Of a stretch of 64,000 nucleotides of DNA, positions 52,477-61,619 are shown piece by piece. The stretch covers positions 1 to 64,000 of the forward strand of contig NZ_BCVZ01000001.1 of NCBI RefSeq assembly GCF_001592005.1. Direction: 5' to 3'. This DNA comes from Bacillus sonorensis NBRC 101234 = KCTC 13918 (lineage in GTDB: Bacteria; Bacillota; Bacilli; Bacillales; Bacillaceae). The notes under the pieces were generated by a model. That model was not told the DNA's origin, made no database searches, and saw only the letters and a list, made by a program, of their open reading frames with translations. The position numbers were made by a program, and so were the translations under genes. How positions within the stretch are numbered: position 1 is the first letter of the stretch; each line of letters opens with the position of its first letter.

Positions 52477-55113
52477 TCACCGATACACCGGCACATCATA
52501 ATACAGCGTATATTGATCAAGCAATGTATACAGACTGTACATTCTTCCGACTTGCTTGGCGGCCCAGCCGACATCAGTCGCATACTGATGGAGGGCGTTT
52601 GGCGACCATCTCATTTTATAGAGCGTGTCTTGGTTGTAGGTCTGGTTGTGAATGTATTTTTCGCCGATAAATTTGGCTCCGCCCACAATGGCGGCTTCTG
52701 GTGTGAACCAGCCTTGTTCATAGGCGTATTTTGCACCGTAGTAGAGCGGGTTGCTGTCATATGCTCCGACTCCGTACATATTGTAAACCGTTTTGCCGTT
52801 GAAGCTCGTTCCTCTTGCCAATGCCGAGGTGCCGTTCCCTGTTTCGAGAAGGGAGTGGGATATGAGATAGAGTTCGTTGATGCTGTATTTTCTCGCGGCA
52901 TCTATAAATGCCTGGCCCTTTCCGGTCAAAATCCCTTTGTTATAAAGGATTTTCGCATTGACTTCCGCGGCATTCAAACCGGCCGTTTTTGATAGCTTTA
53001 AAAATTGAAAATATGATGAACTGTCTTGTGTGAACTTTTCAGGGTTGACATATTTCTCGACTTCTTCTCTGCTGGCATTTCTCCAGTTCATTCTGATCTT
53101 CGCCCAGCCCGACTCATGGGAGATGATGTTGACCTTATCGCCCTTTTTCAGCTGGCCGATGATATTTCCGCCCGCCGCACGGGGGCTTGATCTGACGTTC
53201 AGGACATCCGCTGTTACGGTTTGATTTGCCGTATTGATATAGGTTAAAGAAACATATGCCGCAGCATCGGTTTGCGGGCTGGCCTTCATCTGTTTGTCAA
53301 TCATCTGGTTCAGCGTGATCCCGTAGTCGGTCGTCATGATTTGCGGGCCGTCTTTGATTTTCATGATATTGACCGGCCATCCGTAGTTCTTTTTGATCAC
53401 ATTGGCAGCCGCTTCGGCGCGGTCTTTTCCTGTGAATTGTTCGTTTATCACCACTGTGTACAGGCTGGTCGTTTTTGTGCGATAAGAAACACTGATATGG
53501 TGTTTCCCGAAAAACGCCACGCCCTTATCAAGACTTGATTTGCTTGAAACTGGGGCTGATGTGATCTTGTATTGCCTGTAGCCGTATTTCCCGGTCGGCT
53601 GAACTGTACCCGCGATCTTCTGTTTGCTGTAGAACTTGAGGGCTTTGGCCAGCTTTTCCTGGCCGATCACCGCTTCAGACGTCAGTTTGTATTGGCTGTG
53701 TAATTGTCCTGTTTTTTGTGCGGCCGCTTTGATGCCGTTTGTTTGGAAGAAGCGGAGCGCTTTTGTGATGTTTCCCTGGTCGAAAACAGCTTCAGATGCC
53801 AGTCTGTATTGGCTGTATATTTTCTTTCCCGTTTGGGCCGCTGTTCCCGGGGCCCCATTTTTGCTGTAGAACTGAAGCGCCTTTGTGATCTGGCTTTGCG
53901 CTGCTGTTTCAGCGGAGACAATCCGGTAGCGGCTGCTTGTTGTGCTTCCTTTCTTTTGCACAGACGACGCCTTCACCTTTTTGCTTTTAAAAAAATTGAC
54001 TCCTACGGCCGCTTTATTTTGATTTGCAGTCTGGGAAGAGACAATCCGGAAGGCCGTTTGCTTTTTCCCCGCCTTTGAGGACGTATAGCGCCATGTTTTC
54101 TTTTTGAAAAAAGCGCTGACTTTGCTCAATTTTTGACTGTCAAGATTCTTCATGTTGACGACCCAGTACCGCGTTTTTTTCACTCTTTCAACGCTTGAGG
54201 AAACACCCGCAGCTTTTTTAATCTGAGCGGCGGCGTTTTGAGCGGTTTTTTCATCGCTGAAGTATCCTGATACTGCATTGTACAGCTGTTCAGGGCGACC
54301 TGCCGCTTCATAGGCGCCTTTGATCTTCACCTGATTTTCAAACTGTTTCAGCAGGTTTTTGGCGTTTGTCTCCCCCTGTATGGCGCCTGTTATGACTTGA
54401 TATTGCGCTTCCTGTTTTTTGACAAGCTCAAGCGATCCTTTCAAACCGGTTTCTTTTTTGAATTGCGGGAGCAGGCGTTTCGCTTTGCTTTCTCCCTCTA
54501 TTTCCCCGGAGATCAGCTTTACCGTGCCCTGTCCCGCTCCGTATGGGCCGTAGGTTCCTTGTAGGCCCGTCTCTTTTTCAAAGCGCGCCAGCAGGGCTTT
54601 TGCTTGTTGTTCTCCTTTTACTGGATCAGAGATGACCTTAACATAAGATTCCTGTTTCCCCGTTTTCACGTAGGACGCTTGCAAACCGGTTTCTTTTTTG
54701 AATTGGAGAGCGAGTTCTTTCGCTTTCGCTTCTCCCGGAAATTCTTTTGAGACGGCTTTTGCTAAAGGCTCCCGCTTGCCAATGGGGGCGTATGTTCCTT
54801 TCAGGCCGGTTTCTTTTCCGAATTGAAGAAGCAGGCTTTTGGTTTTGTTTTCCCCATCAATGCCGCCCGTTGCCAGTTCATATGTCGTGCCGTTTCTTCC
54901 CGATGTTTGAACATCAGCTTTCCACCCCGTATCTTTTTTTAGGCGTTCGGCTGCTTTTTCAGCTTCGGTTTGGCTGCTGAACTCTTTCGTCGTTTCAATC
55001 TTGTATACGGACGTATCCGTATATGCTGCAAATGCAGGGCTCGCTGTAAAAGCCGCCTGGATGAAAAGCAGGCCCGCAGCGAAAAAAGTGGCTTTCCTGA
55101 TGTACTTGTTCAC
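52477..55113 (-). CDS. lytD: Beta-N-acetylglucosaminidase LytD (paralogue 2)
   Basis: This 878-residue secreted glucosaminidase has the same plan as the gene at 39.8 kb: signal peptide, SPOR-like repeats ('EFPGEAKAKELALQFKKETG', seven or so), 'ALKFYSKxxxxGTxxxTGK' repeats, SH3b domain and C-terminal glucosaminidase with 'HSLLETGNGTSA'. Its neighbour manA is the one found beside lytD in B. subtilis, so it is the better positional orthologue. I choose GTG 55113 because the G6 run acting as ribosome site lies inside the longer frame from 55131. Confidence 0.92.
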   Translation of the reverse strand: MNKYIRKATFFAAGLLFIQAAFTASPAFAAYTDTSVYKIETTKEFSSQTEAEKAAERLKKDTGWKADVQTSGRNGTTYELATGGIDGENKTKSLLLQFGKETGLKGTYAPIGKREPLAKAVSKEFPGEAKAKELALQFKKETGLQASYVKTGKQESYVKVISDPVKGEQQAKALLARFEKETGLQGTYGPYGAGQGTVKLISGEIEGESKAKRLLPQFKKETGLKGSLELVKKQEAQYQVITGAIQGETNAKNLLKQFENQVKIKGAYEAAGRPEQLYNAVSGYFSDEKTAQNAAAQIKKAAGVSSSVERVKKTRYWVVNMKNLDSQKLSKVSAFFKKKTWRYTSSKAGKKQTAFRIVSSQTANQNKAAVGVNFFKSKKVKASSVQKKGSTTSSRYRIVSAETAAQSQITKALQFYSKNGAPGTAAQTGKKIYSQYRLASEAVFDQGNITKALRFFQTNGIKAAAQKTGQLHSQYKLTSEAVIGQEKLAKALKFYSKQKIAGTVQPTGKYGYRQYKITSAPVSSKSSLDKGVAFFGKHHISVSYRTKTTSLYTVVINEQFTGKDRAEAAANVIKKNYGWPVNIMKIKDGPQIMTTDYGITLNQMIDKQMKASPQTDAAAYVSLTYINTANQTVTADVLNVRSSPRAAGGNIIGQLKKGDKVNIISHESGWAKIRMNWRNASREEVEKYVNPEKFTQDSSSYFQFLKLSKTAGLNAAEVNAKILYNKGILTGKGQAFIDAARKYSINELYLISHSLLETGNGTSALARGTSFNGKTVYNMYGVGAYDSNPLYYGAKYAYEQGWFTPEAAIVGGAKFIGEKYIHNQTYNQDTLYKMRWSPNALHQYATDVGWAAKQVGRMYSLYTLLDQYTLYYDVPVYR

Positions 55114-55167
55114 GTTTTTGTTTCCCCCCACCCGAGTCTCTTTTCTTATGAAACTCGCTTTCTCTTT

Positions 55168-55194
55168 TTATCGTCACCTTGCATATAATGTTTC
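55168..55194 (-). promoter_or_regulatory. sigma-D-like promoter of lytD
   Basis: On the minus strand GAAA (55194-55191) and GACGATAA (55175-55168) are exactly 15 bases apart. The -10 is identical to that of the flgM promoter; the -35 has one mismatch to TAAA. Confidence 0.6.
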
Positions 55195-55197
55195 ATA

Positions 55198-55236
55198 ATA
55201 AAAAAAGCCTAACGGCCCCTTTTTAGGTCGTCAGGC
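55198..55236 (-). terminator. manA terminator
   Basis: AAAAAAAGCCT and AGGCTTTTTTT with inner ACG/CGT form a stem and give a T-run after the manA stop. Confidence 0.85.
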
Positions 55237-55241
55237 TTTTT

Positions 55242-56192
55242 TTATATATGTGAAACGATCAGCTCGCATGTCCCGTCAATGGTAAAATCGCCGGTTTCCG
55301 CCGGCAGGATCAAATTCGTCCCTGTTTGGATATGGTATACATCGCCTCCCTGCATCAGTTCCGCTTCACCTTTAATGACGCTGCAGAGCAGGAAAGGCTG
55401 GTCCTGGGTCATTTCGGCGCGGCCGTCGACATCCCACTTGTATACTGAAAAATACTCTGCTTCCACAAATGTTTTAATCGTGATCCCTTTATTCGTTTCC
55501 GTTGATTCATCAGTATATCCGTCAACATGCGGGACGGTGGTGACATGGATGGCCTGTTCGAGATGAAGCTCGCGCTTTTCGCCATTTTGATCTGTCCGGT
55601 CATAGTCATATACACGGTATGTCGTATCAGAGCTTTGTTGGGTTTCAAGCACAAGTGTGCCTTCGCAAAGAGCGTGGATTGTACCGCTTGGCACATAATA
55701 AAAGTCGCCCGGTTTGATCTTGATCCGCCTCAACAGGTTTTCCCAATCCCCGCTGTTGATCATCGTGACAAGCTCCGTCCGCGTCCTTGCCATGTGTCCG
55801 TATACAATTTCGGCATCCTCTTTGCAATCGATGATATACCAGCATTCCGTCTTGCCAAGTTCACCGTTTTCATGTTCACCGGCATAATAGTCGTCCGGAT
55901 GAACCTGGACAGATAAATCTTTGTTGGCATCAAGAATTTTCGTCAGCAGCGGAAAACGGTCCCCTTCCGTCCCGCCGAACAGTTCGCGATGCTCGTCCCA
56001 AAGCTGGGCAAGCGTTTTTCCTCGATAAGGCCCTCCGGCCACTACATTCGGTCCGTTCGGGTGGGCGGATATGGCCCAGCACTCACCTGTCAGGTCAGAG
56101 GGGATATCATAGCCGAATCGATCTCTTAAAGCGGTCCCTCCCCATATTCTTTCTTTGAATTGAGGCTGTAGAAATATCGGTGATTGCGTCAT
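55242..56192 (-). CDS. manA: Mannose-6-phosphate isomerase (class I)
   Basis: This enzyme interconverts mannose 6-phosphate and fructose 6-phosphate. The 316-residue cupin has metal-binding residues in 'LSVQVHPDDYYAGEHENGELGKTE' (split: QVHPDD and KTECWYI) and 'PSGTIHALCEGTLVLETQQ'. It matches the short Bacillus form (YvyI/Pmi) encoded next to lytD. Start ATG 56192 follows GGGAGGAG. Confidence 0.94.
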   Translation of the reverse strand: MTQSPIFLQPQFKERIWGGTALRDRFGYDIPSDLTGECWAISAHPNGPNVVAGGPYRGKTLAQLWDEHRELFGGTEGDRFPLLTKILDANKDLSVQVHPDDYYAGEHENGELGKTECWYIIDCKEDAEIVYGHMARTRTELVTMINSGDWENLLRRIKIKPGDFYYVPSGTIHALCEGTLVLETQQSSDTTYRVYDYDRTDQNGEKRELHLEQAIHVTTVPHVDGYTDESTETNKGITIKTFVEAEYFSVYKWDVDGRAEMTQDQPFLLCSVIKGEAELMQGGDVYHIQTGTNLILPAETGDFTIDGTCELIVSHI

Positions 56193-56341
56193 GCAGCCAT
56201 CTCCTCCCTTTGTCGTCTCTTATACAACCAGGCAAAACACAGAAATAAAACGCTTTCTTTTTCATTTTACTTCTATACCTTTTCATATTTATTATGACGC
56301 TATATGGCAGGAAGTCAATCCCGGGCGCCCTATGTGTTTAC

Positions 56342-56374
56342 CAAAAACAAGAAGAAGCCCGCGGGCTTCTTCTT
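56342..56374 (-). terminator. nrdG terminator
   Basis: A perfect inverted repeat AAGAAGAAGCCCG/CGGGCTTCTTCTT overlaps the nrdG stop and is followed on the minus strand by GTTTTTGG. Confidence 0.85.
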
Positions 56375-56820
56375 CATGTCAGTTTGATGATTCTTTGATT
56401 TGAGCTTCCCCTGTAGAGCAATGTCAGATCCCTTTTATTGAGTTCAAACGGACCGTCCACCAATACATCGCAATATTCCAGCAGGGCGCTGTGTTTGTCA
56501 TTGTTTAAAATCTGTTCATACGTATATCCGCTGTACAGCCATATATCCTTTTCAGAATCCTGCTTAATCCTCTTGGAGAGTTCAATCAGTTCACCGGTAT
56601 GCAGGAGCGGCTCTCCTCCGGAATAGGTTACATTTGTCAGGGGATTCTTCATGATTTCCTCATAGACTTCATCAATGCTCATGTCAAAGCCGTTATTGAT
56701 GTTCCAGCTCTGTTTGTTGTGGCAGCCTTCGCACATATGCGGGCAGCCCGCCAAAAAAACAACGGTTCTCAAACCTTCTCCGTCTACTATGCTGTCATGG
56801 ATTATATTCATCACTTTCAT
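56374..56820 (-). CDS. nrdG: Anaerobic ribonucleotide reductase activase NrdG
   Basis: NrdG is a radical-SAM enzyme that installs the glycyl radical on NrdD. The 148-residue protein has the CxxxCxxC cluster motif in 'LAGCPHMCEGCHNK' and 'TYSGGEPLL' for SAM binding. Its start overlaps the nrdD stop by four bases. It is absent from B. subtilis 168, which relies on the aerobic enzyme. Confidence 0.95.
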   Translation of the reverse strand: MKVMNIIHDSIVDGEGLRTVVFLAGCPHMCEGCHNKQSWNINNGFDMSIDEVYEEIMKNPLTNVTYSGGEPLLHTGELIELSKRIKQDSEKDIWLYSGYTYEQILNNDKHSALLEYCDVLVDGPFELNKRDLTLLYRGSSNQRIIKLT

Positions 56821-58685
56821 TGGTGCTTCACTCTGTCCTTTTCTTCTTGTCTTTTAGCGGAATTCCATTTCGACATGTCACCGACCAAATATCCGGTAAT
56901 CCGTCTGATTCGTTCAATTAAAGCTTCATCGCTGTTTTTGCATTGCGGGCATTCGTTATCAATAATGCCGGTGAATCCGCACGCTTTGCAATGATCGACC
57001 GGATGATTGATAGAGGCGTAGCCCATGCCTTCCCTGCGCATGGCATTAACGATTGTATCCATCGCTTGTATGTTTTTCTTCGGATCCCCGTCAAGCTCGA
57101 TATAGCTGATGTGTCCGCCGTTGCACATCATGTGGAAGGGCGCTTCTTTTCTGATCTTTTCTATCGCCGTCAGCTTATAATGGACGGGAATATGAAACGA
57201 GTTCGTATAATAAATCCGATCCGTGACATTTTTGATAGCGCCGAATTGGATTCTGTCTTTTTTGACGAACTTTCCTGACAACCCTTCGGCAGGGGTGGCG
57301 ATCAATGAAAAATTGAGCTTGTGTTTTTCCGTAGCTTCATCTGCCTTGTCCCGCATAAATTGGACGATTCGTTTACCCAATTCAAAGGCCTCATCGCTTT
57401 CTCCGTGATGTTTTCCCGTCAAAGCGGTCAAGGCTTCAGCCAATCCGATAAAGCCGATGCTCAAGGTGCCGTGCTTGAGCACGTCTTCAAGCGTGTCATC
57501 AGGACCCAATTGCTCGCTTCCGTGCCAGATTCCTTGGGAATATAAAAATTTAAAGTCTTTCGCTCTTTTTTTGCATTGAAAAGCGTACCTTTCCAACAGC
57601 TGCTGAATGGTTAAATCAATATAATGGCTTAACGATGTGAAAAACTGTTCAGTGTTTTCGCTCAGCAGGGCGATTTTCACAATGTTGATTGAGGTAAAAG
57701 ATAAATTTCCCCTGCCGATGCTGTTTTCTTTCCCATTTATGTTGGACATCACGCGGGTTCTGCATCCCATATAGGCAATTTCGCTTTCAGGCGTTCCATC
57801 ATAAAATGGCTTGTTCACGGGTGAATCGATAAAGCTAAAGTTGGGAAACAGCCTTTCGGCGCTTGTTTCTAATGCCAGCTGATATAAGTCGTAGTTTTGA
57901 TCCGTCTTGTGGACATTGACCCCTTCTTTCATCTTAAAAATTTGAATCGGAAAGATGGGTGTTTCTCCCTTGCCTAAACCGGCTTTTGTCGCCTTGAGAA
58001 TGTTTTTGATCAGCATCCGGCCTTCCCTTGATGTGTCAGTTCCGTAATTAATGGAGACGAAGGGAACTTGTCCGCCTCCTCTGGAATGCATGCTGTTGGC
58101 ATTATGTATGAATGCTTCACAGGCTTGATAAGTGGTATTGTCGGTCTCTTGCCAAGCTTTTTCAGCTATTTCTTCTTCAGTTAATGTTGTCGGATATTCT
58201 TTGATCCTCTTCACGTGTTTTTCAAATGTTTTGCGGACGTAAGGGGCAAGGTCGTAGTCAAACATCGGAAATGACTGGCCCCCGTGCTGCATGTTTTGAT
58301 TGGACTGGAAAATAATCGACGCTAAAGACAGCGCGCTCATGATGTCTTTCGGTTCTCTGAGGGACCCGTGTCCTGTGTGAAATCCATCCTGCAGCAGCTG
58401 CCCCAAAGGAATCTGACAGCAGGTTGTTGTACCGCTGGCCATAAAATCCAGATCGTGCGGGTATAGAAAATTGTCATCGACCGCTTTTTTAATTTCCGGC
58501 GACATTAAATAATGAAGCGCATAATGTCTCGCGCTCTCAGATGCAAACCGGCTCATTTGCCCCATCGGCGAACGTCCGTCTACATTTGCGTTTTCCTGCA
58601 TTATATCGTGGTTTCCATATCCTACAATGTCGTGAAATGTCTCTGTTAATTGCAGTAATCCCTGCTCTTTAACGCCAGGTTTCAT
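56817..58685 (-). CDS. nrdD: Anaerobic ribonucleoside-triphosphate reductase NrdD
   Basis: NrdD reduces NTPs to dNTPs without oxygen. This 622-residue protein has 'NANVDGRSPMGQM' near the N-terminus, the thiyl Cys in 'AYMGCRTRVMSN', a zinc ribbon 'CKAC...CPQC' and the glycyl-radical loop 'RRITGYLVGD'. It lacks the N-terminal ATP-cone of many class III enzymes, with no trace upstream. Start ATG 58685 follows AGGAGAG by six bases; ATG 58724 has no ribosome site and lies within the operator. Confidence 0.93.
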   Translation of the reverse strand: MKPGVKEQGLLQLTETFHDIVGYGNHDIMQENANVDGRSPMGQMSRFASESARHYALHYLMSPEIKKAVDDNFLYPHDLDFMASGTTTCCQIPLGQLLQDGFHTGHGSLREPKDIMSALSLASIIFQSNQNMQHGGQSFPMFDYDLAPYVRKTFEKHVKRIKEYPTTLTEEEIAEKAWQETDNTTYQACEAFIHNANSMHSRGGGQVPFVSINYGTDTSREGRMLIKNILKATKAGLGKGETPIFPIQIFKMKEGVNVHKTDQNYDLYQLALETSAERLFPNFSFIDSPVNKPFYDGTPESEIAYMGCRTRVMSNINGKENSIGRGNLSFTSINIVKIALLSENTEQFFTSLSHYIDLTIQQLLERYAFQCKKRAKDFKFLYSQGIWHGSEQLGPDDTLEDVLKHGTLSIGFIGLAEALTALTGKHHGESDEAFELGKRIVQFMRDKADEATEKHKLNFSLIATPAEGLSGKFVKKDRIQFGAIKNVTDRIYYTNSFHIPVHYKLTAIEKIRKEAPFHMMCNGGHISYIELDGDPKKNIQAMDTIVNAMRREGMGYASINHPVDHCKACGFTGIIDNECPQCKNSDEALIERIRRITGYLVGDMSKWNSAKRQEEKDRVKHQ

Positions 58686-58702
58686 CCTTAACTCTCCTAT
58701 CA

Positions 58703-58753
58703 ATGGCATATATTGTGTTTTCATTTTTTAAAAAACACTACATATTGATATTA
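58703..58753 (-). promoter_or_regulatory. nrdDG promoter with tandem NrdR-type boxes
   Basis: Two 16-base sites resemble the NrdR box ACACAATATATTGTGT: 58735-58750 (11 of 16 matches) and 58703-58718 (12 of 16). They are 32 bases apart centre to centre, the three-turn spacing seen for NrdR pairs. The first overlaps an extended -10 TGCTAATAT (TAATAT at 58753-58748). NrdR repression is inferred. Confidence 0.6.
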
Positions 58754-58811
58754 GCACAGTTTTTATTCTATAATTTTAGCAATTTCGTGACTTTCTCGGA
58801 AAAGGCATCAT

Positions 58812-58845
58812 AAAAAGCGCCGCAGAATGGAATATTCCGCGGCGC
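58812..58845 (-). terminator. kdgT terminator
   Basis: A 12-bp GC-rich stem GCGCCGCGGAAT/ATTCTGCGGCGC (one G.U pair) with loop ATTCC is followed by T5 on the minus strand. Confidence 0.88.
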
Positions 58846-58858
58846 CTATAGCCTTCAT

Positions 58859-59845
58859 TTATTTATAGTCTATGGTGATCTGTTTTGGAGGTTTCCTATG
58901 TTTGACCCGTTTTTCTATCCAAATGGTTGCAAGCGGCGTCAGAAGCGAGGTGACGATGACGCTAGTTGCGATGATGGCCGTAGCCGACTCAGCCACCGGG
59001 GCAAACACCGGGTTTGCATCCGCCAGTGCATATGGAACGGCTACCGCCGCGCCGGCCGTAGATGATGCCGCCACTCCGGCCACACCGTCCCCCCTCGCAA
59101 TCAGACGATCGAGCAAGTATAAAGAGGCTCCCGACAGAATGACGACCGACACACCGACAAAAATCCCTAAAAGGCCGGATTTGACGAGCATTCTAAAATC
59201 GAGCGTATTCCCTAATGAAAATGCGAAAAACGGAATGATCGCCGGGACGACTTTACTGAATAAGTCACGCAGTTCATGGTCAAGATTTCCGAGTATGCAG
59301 CCGAGCAAAAACGGAATGACGGTTGCAGCGAGCGTCTCCCACGGAAATGCCGCCAATCCTGTCACACCAAACGTCACCATAGTCATAAACGGCCCGGACT
59401 CCGTACTGATAAAAGCGAAAGCCCCTGCGTCTTCCTTCCGTCCCATATGGTTCATCAATGCCAAATAGAGTCCGCCGTTCGTTTCATTCAAGACCGCTAC
59501 AATGGCAAGAACGGACAAGCCCGCAAAAAATCCCGATTGAATTCCTTCGTCAGGAATAAACTGTGAAGCGATCAAGCCCAATAAAGCAGCAAAGCCTACT
59601 TTTCCAATCAGCAGTGTCAAGCCTTTTCTGGCGATATAGCCTGAAGAGCGAAAATCGATGGTGGCCCCAACACAAAAAATAAATACCCCTAAAATCGGCA
59701 GCGTTCCTGTAATCAAGGCTCCTGTAAATCCACCAAAAAAGTCGGCCGTTCCGGGAGCAAACGTATTCAGCGCCGCTCCCAAAAACAGCGGAATAATCAT
59801 CATGCCCCCAGGCACACGTTCAATCGTTGCTTTAATTTTCATCAT
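58859..59845 (-). CDS. kdgT: 2-keto-3-deoxygluconate permease KdgT
   Basis: KdgT imports 2-keto-3-deoxygluconate (KDG) by proton symport. The 328-residue protein has about ten hydrophobic segments, 'GGMMIIPLFLGAALNTFAPG' at the N-terminus and 'LNETNGGLYLALMNHMG' in the middle. Start ATG 59845 follows GGGAG. It is the last kdgRKAT gene. Confidence 0.94.
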   Translation of the reverse strand: MMKIKATIERVPGGMMIIPLFLGAALNTFAPGTADFFGGFTGALITGTLPILGVFIFCVGATIDFRSSGYIARKGLTLLIGKVGFAALLGLIASQFIPDEGIQSGFFAGLSVLAIVAVLNETNGGLYLALMNHMGRKEDAGAFAFISTESGPFMTMVTFGVTGLAAFPWETLAATVIPFLLGCILGNLDHELRDLFSKVVPAIIPFFAFSLGNTLDFRMLVKSGLLGIFVGVSVVILSGASLYLLDRLIARGDGVAGVAASSTAGAAVAVPYALADANPVFAPVAESATAIIATSVIVTSLLTPLATIWIEKRVKHRKPPKQITIDYK

Positions 59846-59935
59846 TTTTTCTCCCATCTCAGTTAATGACAAAACAAAGCTATTGATCTGAAAAGCCTAA
59901 AATCGTGACGATGCTGCGGCATGCTTTATTTTTGT

Positions 59936-60544
59936 TTACATCCGTCTTTGGAAAATCCGCTGAAGGTCTTCTGCCGACACTTTATCAAGCTGGCTTCCCA
60001 CTCCTACGGCCAGCGCTCCGGCGTCAAGCCATTTTTCCACATCGCCGGGATGAATTCCCCCGGTCGGAATAAAGCGGATGTCCGGGAATGGACCCGCCAA
60101 ATTTTTCATATAGGAAATGCCTGATGTTCCGCCTGGAAATAATTTAAGAATGCGAAACCCCTTTGACACCGCTTCCATAATTTCGCTCGGCGTTATGACA
60201 CCCGGAATAAAAAATGCATCCAATGATGCGGCTTCATCAGCCAGCTCCCCTGAAAACCCGGGGCTGACGATAAATTTCGCCCCCGCATCGGCGGCTTCCC
60301 GCGCCTGCAGACCCTCGGTGACCGTACCCGCGCCGACAAGAAGACCGTCCATCTTCGCGAATTTTGCAATCAACTCAGACGCTCCAGGAGTGGTGTAAGT
60401 GATTTCAATCGCGGTGATTCCTTTATCGATGAGACGATGAATGGCATCATCCGCCGCCTCCATGCCTTTGGCGCGGACGACTGCGATCAGGCCGGCGTTT
60501 GCAAGCTGTTCCTGTGTTTTTTCGATCATGGACATTTCCATCAT
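59936..60544 (-). CDS. kdgA: 2-keto-3-deoxy-6-phosphogluconate aldolase KdgA
   Basis: KdgA splits KDPG into pyruvate and glyceraldehyde 3-phosphate. The 202-residue class I aldolase has 'AIEITYTTPGA' with the Glu of the KHG/KDPG family, 'VGAGTV', 'FIVSPGF' and the Schiff-base Lys in 'RILKLFPGG'. The start overlaps the kdgK stop (ATGA) behind AGGAGG. Confidence 0.96.
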   Translation of the reverse strand: MMEMSMIEKTQEQLANAGLIAVVRAKGMEAADDAIHRLIDKGITAIEITYTTPGASELIAKFAKMDGLLVGAGTVTEGLQAREAADAGAKFIVSPGFSGELADEAASLDAFFIPGVITPSEIMEAVSKGFRILKLFPGGTSGISYMKNLAGPFPDIRFIPTGGIHPGDVEKWLDAGALAVGVGSQLDKVSAEDLQRIFQRRM

Positions 60545-61509
60545 AGTGAACCTCCTATTTTTTGATTTTCCATCACTCTTAAAAACTCTGTTAATTTTTC
60601 TCTTGACGGAAGGCCGTCCATATCCCCCGGAGCCATGACCGCCAGTGCTCCGATGGCATTCGCTCTCTGCACCGCTTCCTCCAGCGGCAGCCGGTCCAAA
60701 AGCCCGCTGATGATGCCGACAGCAAAGCCATCACCCGCTCCAACGGTGTCGACCACTCTATCAACCGCATATCCCGGTATATAGCCGGTTTTTTCCGCCG
60801 TCCGGAAGTAGGCTCCTTCTTTTCCCAGTTTGACGACGATTAGCCCGACTCCCCTGTTTAAATAAAATTCCGCAATGTCTTCAGGTGCGTCCAGGCCGGT
60901 CAAGAGCTTCCCCTCGTTGATTCCCGGAAGAAACCAATCAGCCCGGGCTGCGATCTCGTTGATCGTGTGTATCATTGTCTGCTCGTCAGGCCAAAGCTGG
61001 AAACGTAGATTCGGATCAAACGAAATGGTTTTCCCCTGTTTTTTCATGTGGTCGACGGCATGATGCACAAATTCTTTCATGTTTTTTGATAATGCGGGCG
61101 GTATGCCTGTCATGTGCATATGCTTCGCCTGCTTGAAATAATCCCCCGGGTAGTCGTGTACGCCCATTGTGCTGGCGGCGGATCCTTTTCGATAATATGT
61201 TACATCAGGATCTCCGCTTTCCACCTTTGATTTGAGCAATATTCCCGTTTGTCTTCCTGCCGTGCGTTTGACTTCAGAAATATCCACCCGTTCTTTTTTC
61301 AGTTCATTTAAGATAAAGGTTCCGAGCGAATCATCGCCGACCTTGCTCATCCAGCCCACCCGAAAACCTAAACGGGCCAGCCCGACGGCGACATTTGTCT
61401 CGGCTCCGGCAAGCGCCTTGGAAAACGAAGAAGCTTCATGAAGCTCCCCCGCTTCGTTTGCATAGAACATCGTCATGGATTCACCGAACGTGATGATGTC
61501 GAGTGTCAT
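60541..61509 (-). CDS. kdgK: 2-keto-3-deoxygluconate kinase KdgK
   Basis: KdgK phosphorylates KDG to KDPG. The 322-residue PfkB-family kinase has the N-terminal 'ALAGAETNVAVGLARLG' and C-terminal signature 'DTVGAGDGFAVGIISGL' with catalytic Asp. It follows kdgR after 110 bases that contain a hairpin and an operator, so it may be regulated apart from kdgR. Confidence 0.95.
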   Translation of the reverse strand: MTLDIITFGESMTMFYANEAGELHEASSFSKALAGAETNVAVGLARLGFRVGWMSKVGDDSLGTFILNELKKERVDISEVKRTAGRQTGILLKSKVESGDPDVTYYRKGSAASTMGVHDYPGDYFKQAKHMHMTGIPPALSKNMKEFVHHAVDHMKKQGKTISFDPNLRFQLWPDEQTMIHTINEIAARADWFLPGINEGKLLTGLDAPEDIAEFYLNRGVGLIVVKLGKEGAYFRTAEKTGYIPGYAVDRVVDTVGAGDGFAVGIISGLLDRLPLEEAVQRANAIGALAVMAPGDMDGLPSREKLTEFLRVMENQKIGGSL

Positions 61510-61527
61510 TCTTCCACTCCTCCTTCG

Positions 61528-61548
61528 AAAAATGGTACCGGTTTCAAA
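61528..61548 (-). promoter_or_regulatory. cre/KdgR-type operator before kdgK
   Basis: On the minus strand TGAAACCGGTACCA fits the CcpA cre consensus TGWAANCGNTNNCA at every position and shares TTTGAAACCG with the two sites at 62.6-62.8 kb. It ends a few bases before the kdgK ribosome site. Confidence 0.7.
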
Positions 61549-61556
61549 AATATTGC

Positions 61557-61598
61557 CAGAAAAACACTCTCCCCCAGATTACGGGCGGCATGAGTGCT
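61557..61598 (-). terminator. Hairpin between kdgR and kdgK
   Basis: On the minus strand GCACTC pairs with GAGTGT around a G/C-rich imperfect stem, followed by TTTTC. It may be a partial terminator after kdgR. Confidence 0.45.
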
Positions 61599-61619
61599 CT
61601 TTTTGATGATGAGATTCAG

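Noticed and set aside
52369-52992. 207-codon open frame on the plus strand across the lytD 3' end
   Set aside because: It lies antisense to the conserved glucosaminidase domain and has no ribosome site or recognisable protein.
58686-58724. Upstream ATG of nrdD at 58724
   Set aside because: It has no ribosome site and would include operator-like sequence; ATG 58685 has AGGAGAG at correct spacing.
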